This document shows positions 46,265 through 56,659 of a DNA stretch of 64,000 nt, in pieces. Under the pieces are notes generated by a model. It was not told the origin of the DNA. It did not search any database and was given only the letters and a program-made list of their open reading frames with translations. This DNA comes from Pyrus communis (lineage: Eukaryota > Streptophyta > Magnoliopsida > Rosales > Rosaceae). Location: positions 23,040,959 to 23,104,958 of the forward strand of contig NC_084812.1 of NCBI RefSeq assembly GCF_963583255.1, given 5' to 3'. The translations under genes and the position numbers were made by a program. The stretch's first letter is position 1. Each line of letters opens with the position of its first letter.

Positions 46265-46396
46265 GGGTTAAGTTGCACAGACACAGGTACTATTCAGGGT
46301 GAATAGTAAGGACAAGTTAATTGCCCTTGCCTTTACCCTTGCCCTAAGCAGGTATTATTTACTGTAAATGGTAATTACCTTGTTGCAACTTCACCC
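46265..46396. mobile_element. Small MITE-like inverted-repeat element
   Basis: The arms GGGTTAAGTTGCA (46265-46277) and TGCAACTTCACCC (46384-46396) are inverted with one mismatch around 106 bp. The inside shares GGTACTATTCA.GGTGAATAGTAA and CTTACCCTTG-like runs with 61270-61345, so it belongs to a family with more than one copy in the window. Confidence 0.5.
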
Positions 46397-46879
46397 TTTA
46401 GTAATCCACTAACAAGTGGACTTGCTGTTATATGACAGACATCTCAACAACGATGAGTTTCATTTTTTTTATGTAAACAATTTTGACAGATTTGTTAACA
46501 GATTTTGACGGTACAAGGGCAAAGAGAGACCCAAGTTGAGGGTTAGGGGTTATATGACAATTTTTCAAAGCACTTTTATTGTCTATGCATTCGTTCTTAA
46601 TTTAATTTACTTTCTCGCAAGTAGATTAAGTTTCAATTTTTTTTACATTCTCTCTCGATCTTCGCCTTCACCGTTTCACAATATTTGGTTGTTCGTTCAA
46701 AGTCTTGTTTTTATGGTAGAGAAAGAACGTAGTTTGAAAAAACGTTCCTTGCTCGGTTGTTCAATCATTTGATTAGAAATCAAATTCAAGACGCAAACAC
46801 AATAATTTTCACATCGTTTTTACGCTGGTCAATCTTAACAACGTAATAACACGCTCGCTCATCTAAACCAGAGAAAGAT

Positions 46880-47211
46880 CAAAATCTTTCAAGACCGCCC
46901 GAACTGGTCCGAATACACTAAAAAATCTCACTCGCTTGCCTAAAGCTCAATACTTCGGTTGTAGCGTTACGAATAAAAAGAGCGGCAAATGGACAGAGAG
47001 AAATCATCTCTCTCCTTTGGACTCATAAGAAAGGATATTATCTTAATTCCATCTTTGAATGCCCCACTAATACGGAGAGTGATAAAGGCAAATAGATCAG
47101 ATTATAGCGGAGCAGCTGCCGTCGCGGACTCCAAACTCCACTGTTACAGTGAGCGAGGCAGAGGCAGAGGCCAAAATCCAAACTCGAAAGAAAGGAAGGA
47201 AGGTAGGAAAA
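46880..47211 (+). promoter_or_regulatory. Probable promoter and 5' UTR of the aldo-keto reductase gene
   Basis: A TATA-like GAATAAAAAG lies at about 46971-46980, some 235 bases before the ATG, and the following 5' leader contains a GA-rich stretch (47155-47210) just before GGAAAAATGGCG. The transcription start cannot be fixed from sequence alone. Confidence 0.3.
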
Positions 47212-48627
47212 ATGGCGATAACGCTCAACAATGGGTTCAAAATGCCAGTAGTGGGTCTGGGTGTTTGGCGCATGGAAGGAAAAGAAATCAGAGACCTCGT
47301 TATCAATGCCCTCAACCTTGGCTATCGCCATTTCGATTGCGCTGGTATCCAACTATCCATTGTCATTTCTTTCTCTCCTTCATTTTCTCACCTTAATTCT
47401 CACCGAACTTTACACTTTGTTCATATGGGTTTGATTTCTTTCCTTTCCTTTCGTTAATTTGTCATCTGGGTTTCGTTGCATCAACTGCTTCTGGTATGCT
47501 AGAGCATTGTGTTGTGTGTGCGTGATGTAGGACAGTAGAAATAGATAGTAATATACAAGATATCCGGACTCGCTCCGGCCTTTGGCATCATACCAGTCGA
47601 AATTTGGAATCTGATTCCGATTACAGATCATTCTTGTGCCTGCTAAAACATTTGAATCTACGCTCTCAGAATCATTTTTGCCCATATGGCGGTAATTCGT
47701 AGCTTGTTGCACAAATTACCTTTGCGGTTGTAACATGCGTTGACGAGTTAATGCTGCTTTCGGCTGATTACAAGAATGAACGAGAAGTTGGGGAGGCACT
47801 TGCAGAAGCATTTTCGACTGGGCTTGTTAAGCGAGAGGATCTCTTCATCACCACCAAGGCAAGCGTACTTGCTGCTCCAGCTGACTAGTCCATATCCGTC
47901 GTTGTCCAGACTGTGACATCTATTTTTCTTCCTGTTTCTTCATCCTTAATGCAGCTTTGGAATTCGGATCATGGACACGTTGTAGAGGCCTGTAAAGACA
48001 GTCTGAAGAAGCTTCGGTTGGATTATCTGGATCTGTACCCTGTTCACTTTCCTGTTGCCACCAAGCATACCGGTATTAATTCTTGGTTTTTGACTACTTT
48101 ATGCAAAACTTCTCTGTATTATGTGACCTTTGCTCTACTATTTTTGAAATGTGGTTGACAATACTAGTGTGTGATTGAAAACTATAGATTACTCCAATAG
48201 GAAAACAGTTTACTTGCTACCAACTGATGTCTCTACAGTTTGGATGGTCAAGGACGTGATTGATGAGTGGAAAGAAAATTCAGAAGGTGTATAACATTTT
48301 CTGAATAACCTATTCTAACCAAACTCATTACAGGCTGAATAAGCTCAGTAAGAAACAGAAAGCAATACTAATCCAACTCGCTAATCCAGATCAAACTAGG
48401 GTTCCATGGATGATTCTAAAATTCTGAATATTAAAAAAATCAATGACTATGTGAGTAGTTTGGGTTAGGAGATAGAAAGGGCACATTGATTAGGTTGTGT
48501 GAGGAGAGTGAAGAGGAAATCAGACTGAGGGGCAAGTGAACCTAGAAAGATCTAGAAGAGGGGTTGATGAAGATAGTATTGGCTTGGGTTTTTCTTTTCT
48601 ATTAGTAGGAGTGGAACTGAAGCGCGC

Positions 48628-48656
48628 GGGGGGGGGGGGGGGGGGGGGGGGGGGGG
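48628..48656 (+). repeat. Run of 29 G inside an intron
   Basis: An uninterrupted poly-G tract, preceded by GCGC, in the third intron of the reductase gene. Such runs are rare in plant genomes and prone to assembly or base-calling error. A quadruplex could form if it is real. Confidence 0.9.
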
Positions 48657-48756
48657 AGAGAAATTAAAGTGGGTGCTCATTCTATTACACTAAAACCTCT
48701 CTTGGGGGGGAGAGAAATTAAAGTGGGTGCTCATTCTATTACACTAAAACCTCTCT
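48650..48756. repeat. Tandem duplication of about 53 bp spanning a MITE end
   Basis: The phrase GGGGGGAGAGAAATTAAAG, GTGGGTGCTCATTCTATTA, CACTAAAACCTCTCT occurs twice in a row (from about 48651 and 48704). The first copy includes the first 15 bases of the adjoining MITE, so the duplication is younger than, or simultaneous with, the MITE insertion. Confidence 0.9.
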
Positions 48757-49113
48757 AAAGTAATACTATACAATGGAATAGCCTCCTTAAAGTAAATTAA
48801 AAAAACAATTCTGCTGCCAACTTGGGACCAATTATGCATTAGAATAAACTCTATATTGTAATAAGTTATAATTTTTCTTGGTCCCATCTTAAGGAAACAC
48901 ATCTTCATATGGTTATAATTGTCAATGAGTACAAAAATATGCAAGAAATAAAATACTTTGGCGTCCAAGGAATCCTATTTAAGAAATACAGCATTCCTAA
49001 GGATAAATAAGTCAAAAAATAATATTTTTTTCCTACACCTCTATTAAGTAATAACCTCTAAAGTTATAAAATTGGTTTGGTCCCAACTGTATAACTTTAG
49101 AGAGGTTTTATTG
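48742..49113. mobile_element. pogo/Emigrant-like MITE in intron
   Basis: The termini CACTAAAACCTCTCTAAAGT and, on the complement of the right end, CAATAAAACCTCTCTAAAGT match over 19 of 20 bases. TA dinucleotides flank the element (48740-48741 and 49114-49115). The CA.TAAAACCTCT terminus and TA target site are those of Emigrant/Lemi1-type MITEs related to pogo (Tc1/mariner). It is 372 bp, AT-rich and non-coding, and lies in the intron between reductase segments 3 and 4. Confidence 0.85.
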
Positions 49114-50639
49114 TATATTGGGGAAATGGGCATTCCCACCCGCAACCAATTCCAGAGTCCCGGATCCAACCTTAGTTTCTTTTTCATGTATGCTGGTTAA
49201 CAAATGATTGTGAAAATTTATTTTGTTAAAACGGTGCCTTTAGATGATTAAAATATAAAAACGATAAAAAAAATTCATTCTTATCTTGGATTCTCGTACG
49301 AACTGTTTTCTTTTAGTTGTCAAATATATTCATTCCTGTATTGATTATTGAATTCATCTGTCTCTTTATTTGCATACATGCAGGAGTTGGTAGGACTGGC
49401 AGTGCTTTGGATGAGGATGGGGTGCTAGAAATAGACACAACCATATCTTTGGAAACTACCTGGCATGCTAGGGAAGAGCTGGTCTCTATGGGTTTAGTTC
49501 GTAGCATTGGAAATAGGTGATCATACAAACTTTGCACATTTCAAGGATCATTACTTGAATCAATAATGATATTGCGAATTTAGGTTATGTTTTCCTTTTA
49601 CTTCCTATGCAATATATTACAGTATTAGCCATGCAAACTAGTTCATTTGGGGTATTTATGGGAAACCAACTCACAAAAATATAAGTGAATGTGCTGAAGA
49701 AAATTGAAACGTTGCAGTAATGTGTGTGCGTGTTAAAATGGTAATAAATTTTTACAAATACAGCTTCGGTTGGAGATATCATATAGTTTAGTTCAGGAAG
49801 GGGTTAACTATTGTGTCTTATTGCTTGTTGATGTATAATACAAACTTACACATGATATGTGCAGTTAGAGAAAGATTATAAATTATGGCGCAATATCACT
49901 AGGTTTATTTCAGTAATCTCTGAGTTGTGCCACACAGTATCAACAAGTTTGGGTGCTTCTGAATATGCACAAAATGATATGGGAAGCTCCTTTAAATTTT
50001 CCTTATCTCTTTCATGCTTAGTGCAACATATGGCACCAGCCCTAGTGGAAGATTCATAGTATATGTTCTGGCATTTTAATTTCATTCATTTGTCAATTGT
50101 TTTGCATATGAATTGTGCTCTGATGAAACAATTATCTGCAGTAACTATGATATCTTTCTGACGAGAGATTGCTTAGCTTATTCCAAAGTGAAGCCCGCCG
50201 TGAATCAGACTGAGACTCACCCATACTTCCAACGTGAATCTCTTGTCAAATTCTGTCAGAAGCATGGCATCTGTGTCACTGCCCACACTCCTCTTGGAGG
50301 TGCTGTGGCCAACAGCGAGTGGTTTGGTTCAGTTTCATGTCTAGATGATCCAGTTCTTAAGGTAAGCTCCTTTTTTTTATCACTTGAAGTTGAATTACTG
50401 GATTTATTTACAAATTACCAGTAAAATATAGTAAGATTGTTTCTTGTCAATCACATTCCTCTTTTGTCAGAATCTGGCTGAGAAATACAAAAAGACTGCT
50501 GCCCAAGTTGTTCTAAGGTGGGGCATCGAACGGAACAAAGTTGTCATCCCGAAGATGTCAAAACTTGAGAGATTGAAAGAAAATTTCCCAGTTTTGACTT
50601 TGAGCTCACCAAAGAGGACATTGATAAACTCATATTTAT

Positions 50640-52388
50640 ATAAATTTTACATCAAATTCACTTGTCTTTTCTTAGTTAGTTCCTTATATTTTTAAGCTAT
50701 TTACTTTGTTTTTGTGTTTTGTAGGATTTGTCAAGTAAAGAAAAGAAAAATAGCACAAGTGGAATTTTAAGTAACAAATTCGTCAAAACTGCCTGTGCAA
50801 ATCAGCTGACTTTGGAAGCAAGTTGCAGACAGCTCATAATGAATTAGAGAATGAACCTTATATGCTTGGAAAGCTACGGATGTCTATTTTCTGGAGGATT
50901 TTGCGGATTGTTAATATCATATTTGTTATGGCCGTTTTAACACTAAAAGGTTCCTAAGAGGCTGAACAGTTTGTAACTGAAAAGAAAGCATTGAAAGCAA
51001 TAAATCCAATAAAATTAGCAGCCAAAACTGATGCAGCCAAGAACAAACCAGCTGACACCTATTCAAATATCAGAGGAAATGGAAAATTAAGTGGGAGTAA
51101 TGGGCATAAAGGCTGCCCAAAGAGTTACAATTGTTTTAGCATTTCCTCTCACTTATTGTCTTCACTAAATGGCTGTTAGTGGGGTGAGTTATGGAGAAAA
51201 AACTGTGGCAGCAGAAAAGAAGAAAAGGGTTGCAGGTTGTAGCGGAAAAGAGCGAAAAAGACTGGAAAAAAAGAGTGGAAAAAAAGGTGGAAAAAAAGAT
51301 AGAAAAAAAGGAAGGAAAGCAAGGAAAAAAGGCAAGGCTGCTGTGTTGGGAAAGGAAGGAAAGGAAGGAGGAAATTTTGGCATTCTCTTCTTTCAGTTTT
51401 ATCTTCTCAAACTCACGTCTTTCTTTTGGTTTAATTTGAGAATTATGTGTAACTAATTTTTAGTAGTTAGGGGTTGTTTTGAAGCCCCGAATATGATTGC
51501 AAGTTTGTTATGACATTTCGTTTGAATTACTTTTATGAATGGATGAAAATTGGTTCACTACTTGTCTCATTGATGAATTCTTTATGTGTTTTCTACGGAT
51601 GCATACTTAGTAAGCATATTTAGGATTCTAATGCTATGAATATGTGTGTGTCTGCCCTTGTTGAATGAGGACTTACATATGTTCTAGAGTAGTACTTGTT
51701 AATTGTGATTAACATGTGAATCAATTTCTAGGATAAGTAAGACAACGCTAGTACTTACGATGCCTTGTGATGACTCAAACTCTTTTCGTTCTTAATGATT
51801 TCTACTTTTTAAATCTATGAACACACCATTCTAGATTGCATGTTAGGGACTAAGTTAAGTTGAAAACGCCAATCTCTTAACATACTACGTAAGAAAGAGT
51901 AATAGGTTGAGTTCTAACATTGAGCCAACTTGAGCATCTTCATCCGAAAATGAAAGGACTTTGAATGAAACATAAAATGTTTGCATGATTATTTGGTGGT
52001 GGATAGCAATTCCCCTAACTCGTTTTTCTTAATTTGCAAACTACTTAAAATCTATTTTTGTCCTGTTTTTGTTTGATTTAATTTAAATAACAAATCAACT
52101 CTAAAAATCCCAAAAATTTGTGTGAGTGTAGCTCTATGTGTCTAGTATCTGTATATAAAATTTCGTAGACTTTAGATAAGTGTAAGTCGGTCTAAGAATT
52201 AGTTTTCGGTGGCTGGTCAGTAAGGACAACAGCCCAGTTTTTGTGACATTTTAAGTAGTTAGATAAAACAATCTTCTGCGGGAAAGACCCTTATTTTCAT
52301 ATGCTATAATTGACAAATCTTATTGTTAATAAGGAAAATTAATAGGACATTTGTGTGCTACTTTGTGGTGTGATTTCAATCCTATCAG
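50640..52388 (+). mobile_element. Retroelement-like insertion in the last reductase intron, unclassified
   Basis: This intron is about 1.75 kb, against 100-500 bp for most other introns here. From about 51440 to 52320 the sequence has the feel of a gypsy leader/LTR: AACAAATCAACTCTAAAAATCCC, then TCTGCGGGAAAGACCCTTATTTTC, a phrase like those found before plant gypsy coding regions. No LTR pair, primer site or target duplication could be fixed. The true intron end ATTTCAATCCTATCAG precedes the final coding segment at 52389. Confidence 0.35.
51206..51375 (+). repeat. Purine-rich tract
   Basis: About 170 bases with only scattered pyrimidines on the plus strand (repeated GGAAAAAA, GAAAGGAAGGAAA). 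Low-complexity sequence; the overlapping open frames are by-products of composition. Confidence 0.8.
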
Positions 52389-52789
52389 ACATGGACCTGA
52401 TTGCAAAGGTAGACAGGAAACACCGGACAAACCAACCTGCCAAGTTCTGGGGCGTTGATCTGTTTGCATAGATTTGCCTGTAACTGTTCTCTCTACCCAT
52501 GAGAACAAATGCCTTGTGGTGGCTAACAATAACAGAGTACTAGAGTCATGTTTCTTTCTCCGAGTTGTAAACTTCAAGCTGAATCATTCTTGAAGGTTGA
52601 ATAGACATGTTAGATAAAACTCGTACACAAACTAAATTTGATCTTTCAATGAACCTACTCTTTTTACTGTGACTGTCTTCCCTTGTATGGCCTCGGTTAA
52701 CTTATAAATTCTGTAACCAGTTAATTCATAGGGTTGATAGTGACTGTGTCATGTACTTATTAGATTTTATGTTTTTCCTTTGTTTGCAA

Positions 52790-52948
52790 GAGGTTGCTGA
52801 GACCAACTGTGCCTAAAGAAATGTGATACACCATGCTATTAGCGAGCACACTCAAATATTGCAGGATGTAGCTGCAGATCCTACTCTTCCTCGAACTAAA
52901 TCCGTGCGTTGTGCTGAGTGCAAGCATGGAGAAGCTGTCTTCTTTTAG
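52790..52948 (+). pseudogene. RNA polymerase II subunit RPB9 exon fragment
   Basis: Reads EVAETNCA, a stop (TAA, 52814-52816) where the family has Tyr, then RNVIHHAISEHTQILQDVAA and DPTLPRTKSVRCAECKHGEAVFF, ending TTTTAG|GT where the family has Gln and a splice donor. RPB9 is a small zinc-ribbon subunit (about 115 residues) of RNA polymerase II; this piece covers the linker and the first Cys pair (CAEC) of the second ribbon. The first ribbon and the C-terminus are missing. An upstream acceptor-like AG and a downstream GT show a genomic origin. Confidence 0.88.
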
Positions 52949-53458
52949 GTTATATGCCCAATCCTCTATATGTTGTGGTGAATTTTATTGGTAGTTATGC
53001 CTTTTCAAACTTTTGGTGTTAAGAGCACAATGCTAAATATTTTAATGTCACATAAATATTCCAAGTCATCAATTTTTTGGATGAAATTCCAACTACTAAT
53101 CTCTTTATCATTAGATAATTGGACTCACAATGCGTTAGGGCCAGTTTTGCTATTAGTATAGTTAGCTAACTCTAGAAATGCATTAGGGTTAAGATTTTTT
53201 CTAGTGTTTGTAAACTTCTAGCGCTTCGTGTATCATTGCGTCTTCCCCTTCACTCTAGATTTCAACTAACTATTAACCAAGTATCTATTAAAATTAGTGA
53301 CCATGGGTTCTTCTATGAGACGCTTAACTTGTATTGAACCCGAGTTCTTGTATTATTTATTCTAGAGAGATTGTTAGGTCACTTTGTATTGAAACATTCT
53401 TCTGTTTTGAGAAAATTTCTACCATTGTATCATTGGGAAGTCGATTTCACTTTGTCTC

Positions 53459-53481
53459 GGGGGGGGGGGGGGGGGGGGGGG
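53459..53481 (+). repeat. Run of 23 G
   Basis: An uninterrupted poly-G tract between the RPB9 and U2AF fragments. The same caution applies as for the longer run at 48628. Confidence 0.9.
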
Positions 53482-53589
53482 TGTATGTCCACTACCATGC
53501 ATATGGTGATACCATTTTGAACAGTTAGATAGAAGTCTAAAGTGAAAGGGAGGTTCTAATTGATTGTGATTGTGTGTTAGTGTGTGTAG

Positions 53590-53671
53590 GTTAGTAATAT
53601 GTACGTTCAGTTCAGGGAGGAAGAACATGCTCAAGCTGCTCTTCTGAATCTCACTGGGAGGTTCTATGCAG
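53590..53671 (+). pseudogene. U2AF small subunit (U2AF35) exon fragment
   Basis: Reads SNMYVQFREEEHAQAALLNL followed by TGRFYA and a splice donor (GCAG|GTTAG). This is the end of the RNA-recognition-like domain of the splicing factor U2AF 35-kDa subunit (family form GNVYVQFREEEHA..AL.NLTGRFYAGRPI). Only about 26 of some 280-320 residues are present. It lies in the same orientation as the RPB9 and PRP39 pieces but is unrelated to either in a normal genome. Confidence 0.8.
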
Positions 53672-54034
53672 GTTAGTTCCCTTCTTTTTCTTATCTTGAT
53701 ATGTTACGAACAACATGATCGATAGTTGTGATGGTATGGTGGTTTTATCGTCACTGTAATATGTTTCGCCGAAGTCACTTTCCTGTCTTTTGATTGATTC
53801 GTGATTGGTAGATGTATTGTGCTACATGACAGTTCAGTAGTAATAGTTGATAGTTGTATGGTTTTTCCATCTGTTAATTGGGGTTCATATTTCACTAAGA
53901 TCGCTTTGAATTTCATCTAATCTTCTTTTATCCTCCGTTTAGTTCCTGAGAAACTGTATTGTGTTGTTGGATTTACTTCATTTAACAGTTTACATGTTTT
54001 CTTATATTTATTTATTTCTTTTCTTTTGCTGCAG

Positions 54035-54130
54035 CCATGTCTGTCCAAGAAGATGGATTGTGGAACATTGTGAGGGCCAGTTCTTTGGATTTCAATGCCT
54101 GGACTACTTAATTGAAGAGACAGGGTTGCA
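54035..54130 (+). pseudogene. PRP39 (pre-mRNA-processing factor 39) exon fragment
   Basis: After a good acceptor (TTTTGCTGCAG) the frame reads MSVQEDGLWNIVRASSLDFN and AWTT. One missing T then shifts the frame out of LIEETG. The LW.IV.ASSLDFNAWTTLIEET string is the first HAT (half-TPR) repeat of plant PRP39, a U1 snRNP-associated splicing factor of about 800 residues. A solo LTR interrupts the copy just after this exon at 54138. It is non-functional. Confidence 0.82.
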
Positions 54131-54137
54131 GAGGTGA

Positions 54138-55472
54138 TGTTGACCCTAAAAATTACAAAGCCTACGTGGTGCGCAGGCCGAATAACTAATAAGCTAACTA
54201 CGTCCTTCGGTTAAATGCGGGGCGTGCCAACTCGTCGGCCGAGGAGTAAAATTTGTTGATGTTGCGTTGAGCGCGTTGCTGACTTCTTTATCTTGCGACT
54301 GCGGTCGAGGAAGGAACAAATCTCGGCCTTTGGATTCTCGAGCCTAAAGACAAGGCTGCTAGTTCTACGAAGTTCAATATCAAATTCGGCTTTCAGGGTG
54401 CTGAATGTAGTAACCTGGTAACACCTCACTTCGCCGAGAAGGCTAATGAGATGACCTCTGCCAATAAGGATTTGAAAATCCTTCTCGACCGAGACTTGGA
54501 TAAATAACCAGTCGGCCTTGACGCAGTGCTGTTTATCCAAACTGAAGGTGCTTCGGGAACGGCTGATTCTACGGCAACAGTGCTGTTTATCCAAACTGAA
54601 CATGTTCGCCGGTTGCCTTCGCAGTGTTGTTTATCCAAACTGAAGATGTGTCAGCGGAAAAAAGAAAAAAAAAATCTCAAGATGTTTGAGAGGTTTTGCG
54701 CAGGGCAGTTGTGTGTTGAATTGGAGGTCCCTTCCATGTTGCACGACCTCTTGTATTTATAGTGAAGTCTCTGCTCACAACCTGATGGTATTTGTAGAAT
54801 TCAATTGCAACTTAAACTCTTAGACGTGTTGTAGAATCCAAGCCGTGAACATCCAACCATCTTTGATTAAATCACAACCATCTTTTATCCCAATCTCAAT
54901 TACCGCGCCATCAGGTGAAATCACAACGGGATAAAATGGCATATGCCATCTTTTATCCCATATTTCCACGTGCATGTGTTCATAAAATAAACAGCACCTT
55001 TATTGGCTAACTATCTAGGCAAGTTACCCCGTGCTGGATGAGTAACCCAATTTCCTCCACCTTGTTGAACAATCAACAATGGTTATCAGATCATCTTTAT
55101 CTAAGCCAGCTAACTTTGATCAAATTCCAATGATAATACGATCTCATCTTTATCTCCATTGTATTTGTATAAATGCATGGAAGATAGTCTGCCATACTCC
55201 TAACTTCATTCATGATAATCATGCCATCTATCCACGAGATTGCACTAGTATTAATTCACACGGCATCGTATCAGATCACCATGACTTTATCACCCAACTG
55301 TGCTCTAGATAATTCAATATATTATTAAGAGATAATTATTATGATAAAAATCACAACATTATTCCTTAACAATAACTAAAATTATCCTGACTCAGACACC
55401 TAATGGCTTAGAACTTCATTCACTCAATAGCCTCGATCATTCGGGCCGATTGTGTAATTTTGGGTCCAAACA
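54138..55472 (+). repeat. Solo LTR interrupting the captured PRP39 fragment
   Basis: Starts TGTTGACCCTAAAAATTACA and ends with the inverted counterpart TGTAATTTTGGGTCCAAACA, so the termini are extended imperfect inverted repeats with TG...CA. The flanks GGTGA (54133-54137) and GGTGC (55473-55477) are a 5-bp target duplication with one change. A TATA-like TATTTATA lies at 54753-54760. A 23-bp unit beginning CAGTGCTGTTTATCC is present three times (54524, 54578, 54622). No internal region is present, so it arose by LTR-LTR recombination. Confidence 0.75.
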
Positions 55473-56640
55473 GGTGCGTTAGCTAGATTTTTGAGACATT
55501 AGATGAATTGTTTGGGTGAGTGTGAATCATCTAAGGTTTGGTAGAGAAATTGTTTTTATTTAAATGTGAATAATATGAGGTTGCAAAACTGTGAACTTCA
55601 CTGTACTTTCTACATGTTCTTAGATATTTTTGTGATTGTCAACTGCCTTAGCATACCATGGTTTGCCCATGGTTTCGCATTAGTGATTGCATGCTACATT
55701 TTCTAAATAAGATCTCTATTATCATTATTTGTTCGAGAGGCTAGTTTTTGGCAAGAGTTGTAACTATGATTTGTTGTATAGGATATTATCATCACATGGA
55801 TGCTTGAAGGCACATAATAGTTGCCTTGACCTCTAAGAATATATGTATGGTAAATGACCGTTGCTTAATCAAATTTACTATATGCTTGATATTATTAATA
55901 CATGAGTACATGCTTTATCATTGAAGAAGTGAAATTCAATTCTGATATAAGTACATACTTTCTTGTTGACAAATTGGTTAAGATTCATGGCTACAATTTG
56001 ATTATGGATTAAGGATGTTTTTGTTTGTGGAACTAATTTTTATTCTATTCGTAGAATTGGGCGGGTTGTTGTCATCACACAAAAGTTCGTTTTTGAGGTC
56101 GCAACTGATGCTCTTCACTAAGCCACTAAATTATTCTCCTCTTTTCCTCTTGCCTCATGGCACACTCCTTTTCTTGTTTTTCTATCACTTACTAGCTAAA
56201 TATATTGTGGTCTTACAGGTTTGAGAATTAGCACAACACTAAACGAATTGCTTTGTATTTTGTTGGTATGGTGCACTTTTGTGATCAAATTGGTTGCTCT
56301 ATGGACATGGAGGATGTGCTCGGGAGATTACTTTGTGTTTTTTGGTATGATTTTGTTTTGTAGTCATCATTAGGTACCTCTGTCAACTTTAGGATGTGCA
56401 TCAATTGTAAAAGCAACAAAACAATTCAAATTTTTTGTTTGTGCCAAAACTTCCAATTGTACTGTAATTGACAATATTTACTAATTAATCTAAGTATTTG
56501 GAATGTGTTTATGATGATAATTGTTATATTTCTATTGTATTCATTTCAATATTAATTTAGATGTTATGAAGTGAGGTCTGTCTAAAATGAATTGTTAAAA
56601 TAAAAATTAAAATAAATGTAAACTAGGGCATGCAAAATCA
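55473..56640. other. AT-rich intron-like sequence, carrier DNA of the captured fragments
   Basis: No recognisable coding sequence. TTGTTTTTCTATCACTTAC and TGTGGTCTTACAG|GTTTGAGAATTAG (about 56211-56234) looks like a splice acceptor, but what follows is not a known protein. T-rich DNA continues up to the CACTA-like repeats. Confidence 0.35.
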
Positions 56641-56659
56641 ACATTAACTATTGATGGTA

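Larger units (their letters stand above)
47212..52471 (+). pseudogene. Aldo-keto reductase, sorbitol-6-phosphate dehydrogenase-like, probably inactivated
   Basis: Seven segments: 47212-47344, 47764-47858, 47955-48072, 49384-49516, 50142-50361, 50471-about 50623 and 52389-52471, with consistent phases. Segment 1 starts [20 protein letters not shown] and holds the catalytic Asp (HFDCA); segment 2 has Tyr (DYKNE) and Lys (FITTK); segment 3 has His (VHFP), so the AKR tetrad is present. Later: LETTWHAREELVSMGLVRSI, DCLAYSKVKPAVNQTE, HTPLGGAVA and the C-terminal DRKHRTNQPAKFWGVDLFA. The family reduces sugar phosphates with NADPH in the cytosol. Defects: acceptor before segment 2 is GG not AG; Leu to Pro in DLYPVHF; a missing T near 50593 shifts segment 6; no GT donor where segment 6 should end; the last intron holds about 1.7 kb of foreign DNA. 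Intron 2 has a GC donor (AAG|GCAAG), a tolerated variant. Family assignment is firm; loss of function is inferred. Confidence 0.85.

Noticed and set aside
51169..51456. Lys/Gly-rich ORF as a basic protein gene
   Set aside because: All frames of the purine tract look open and basic; composition explains it and there is no conserved motif.
54138..55472. Solo LTR read instead as a TIR transposon because of its inverted termini
   Set aside because: The TG...CA ends, 5-bp duplication and TATA box fit an LTR better; inverted similarity over about 20 bases at LTR ends is not unusual. Still open to test.
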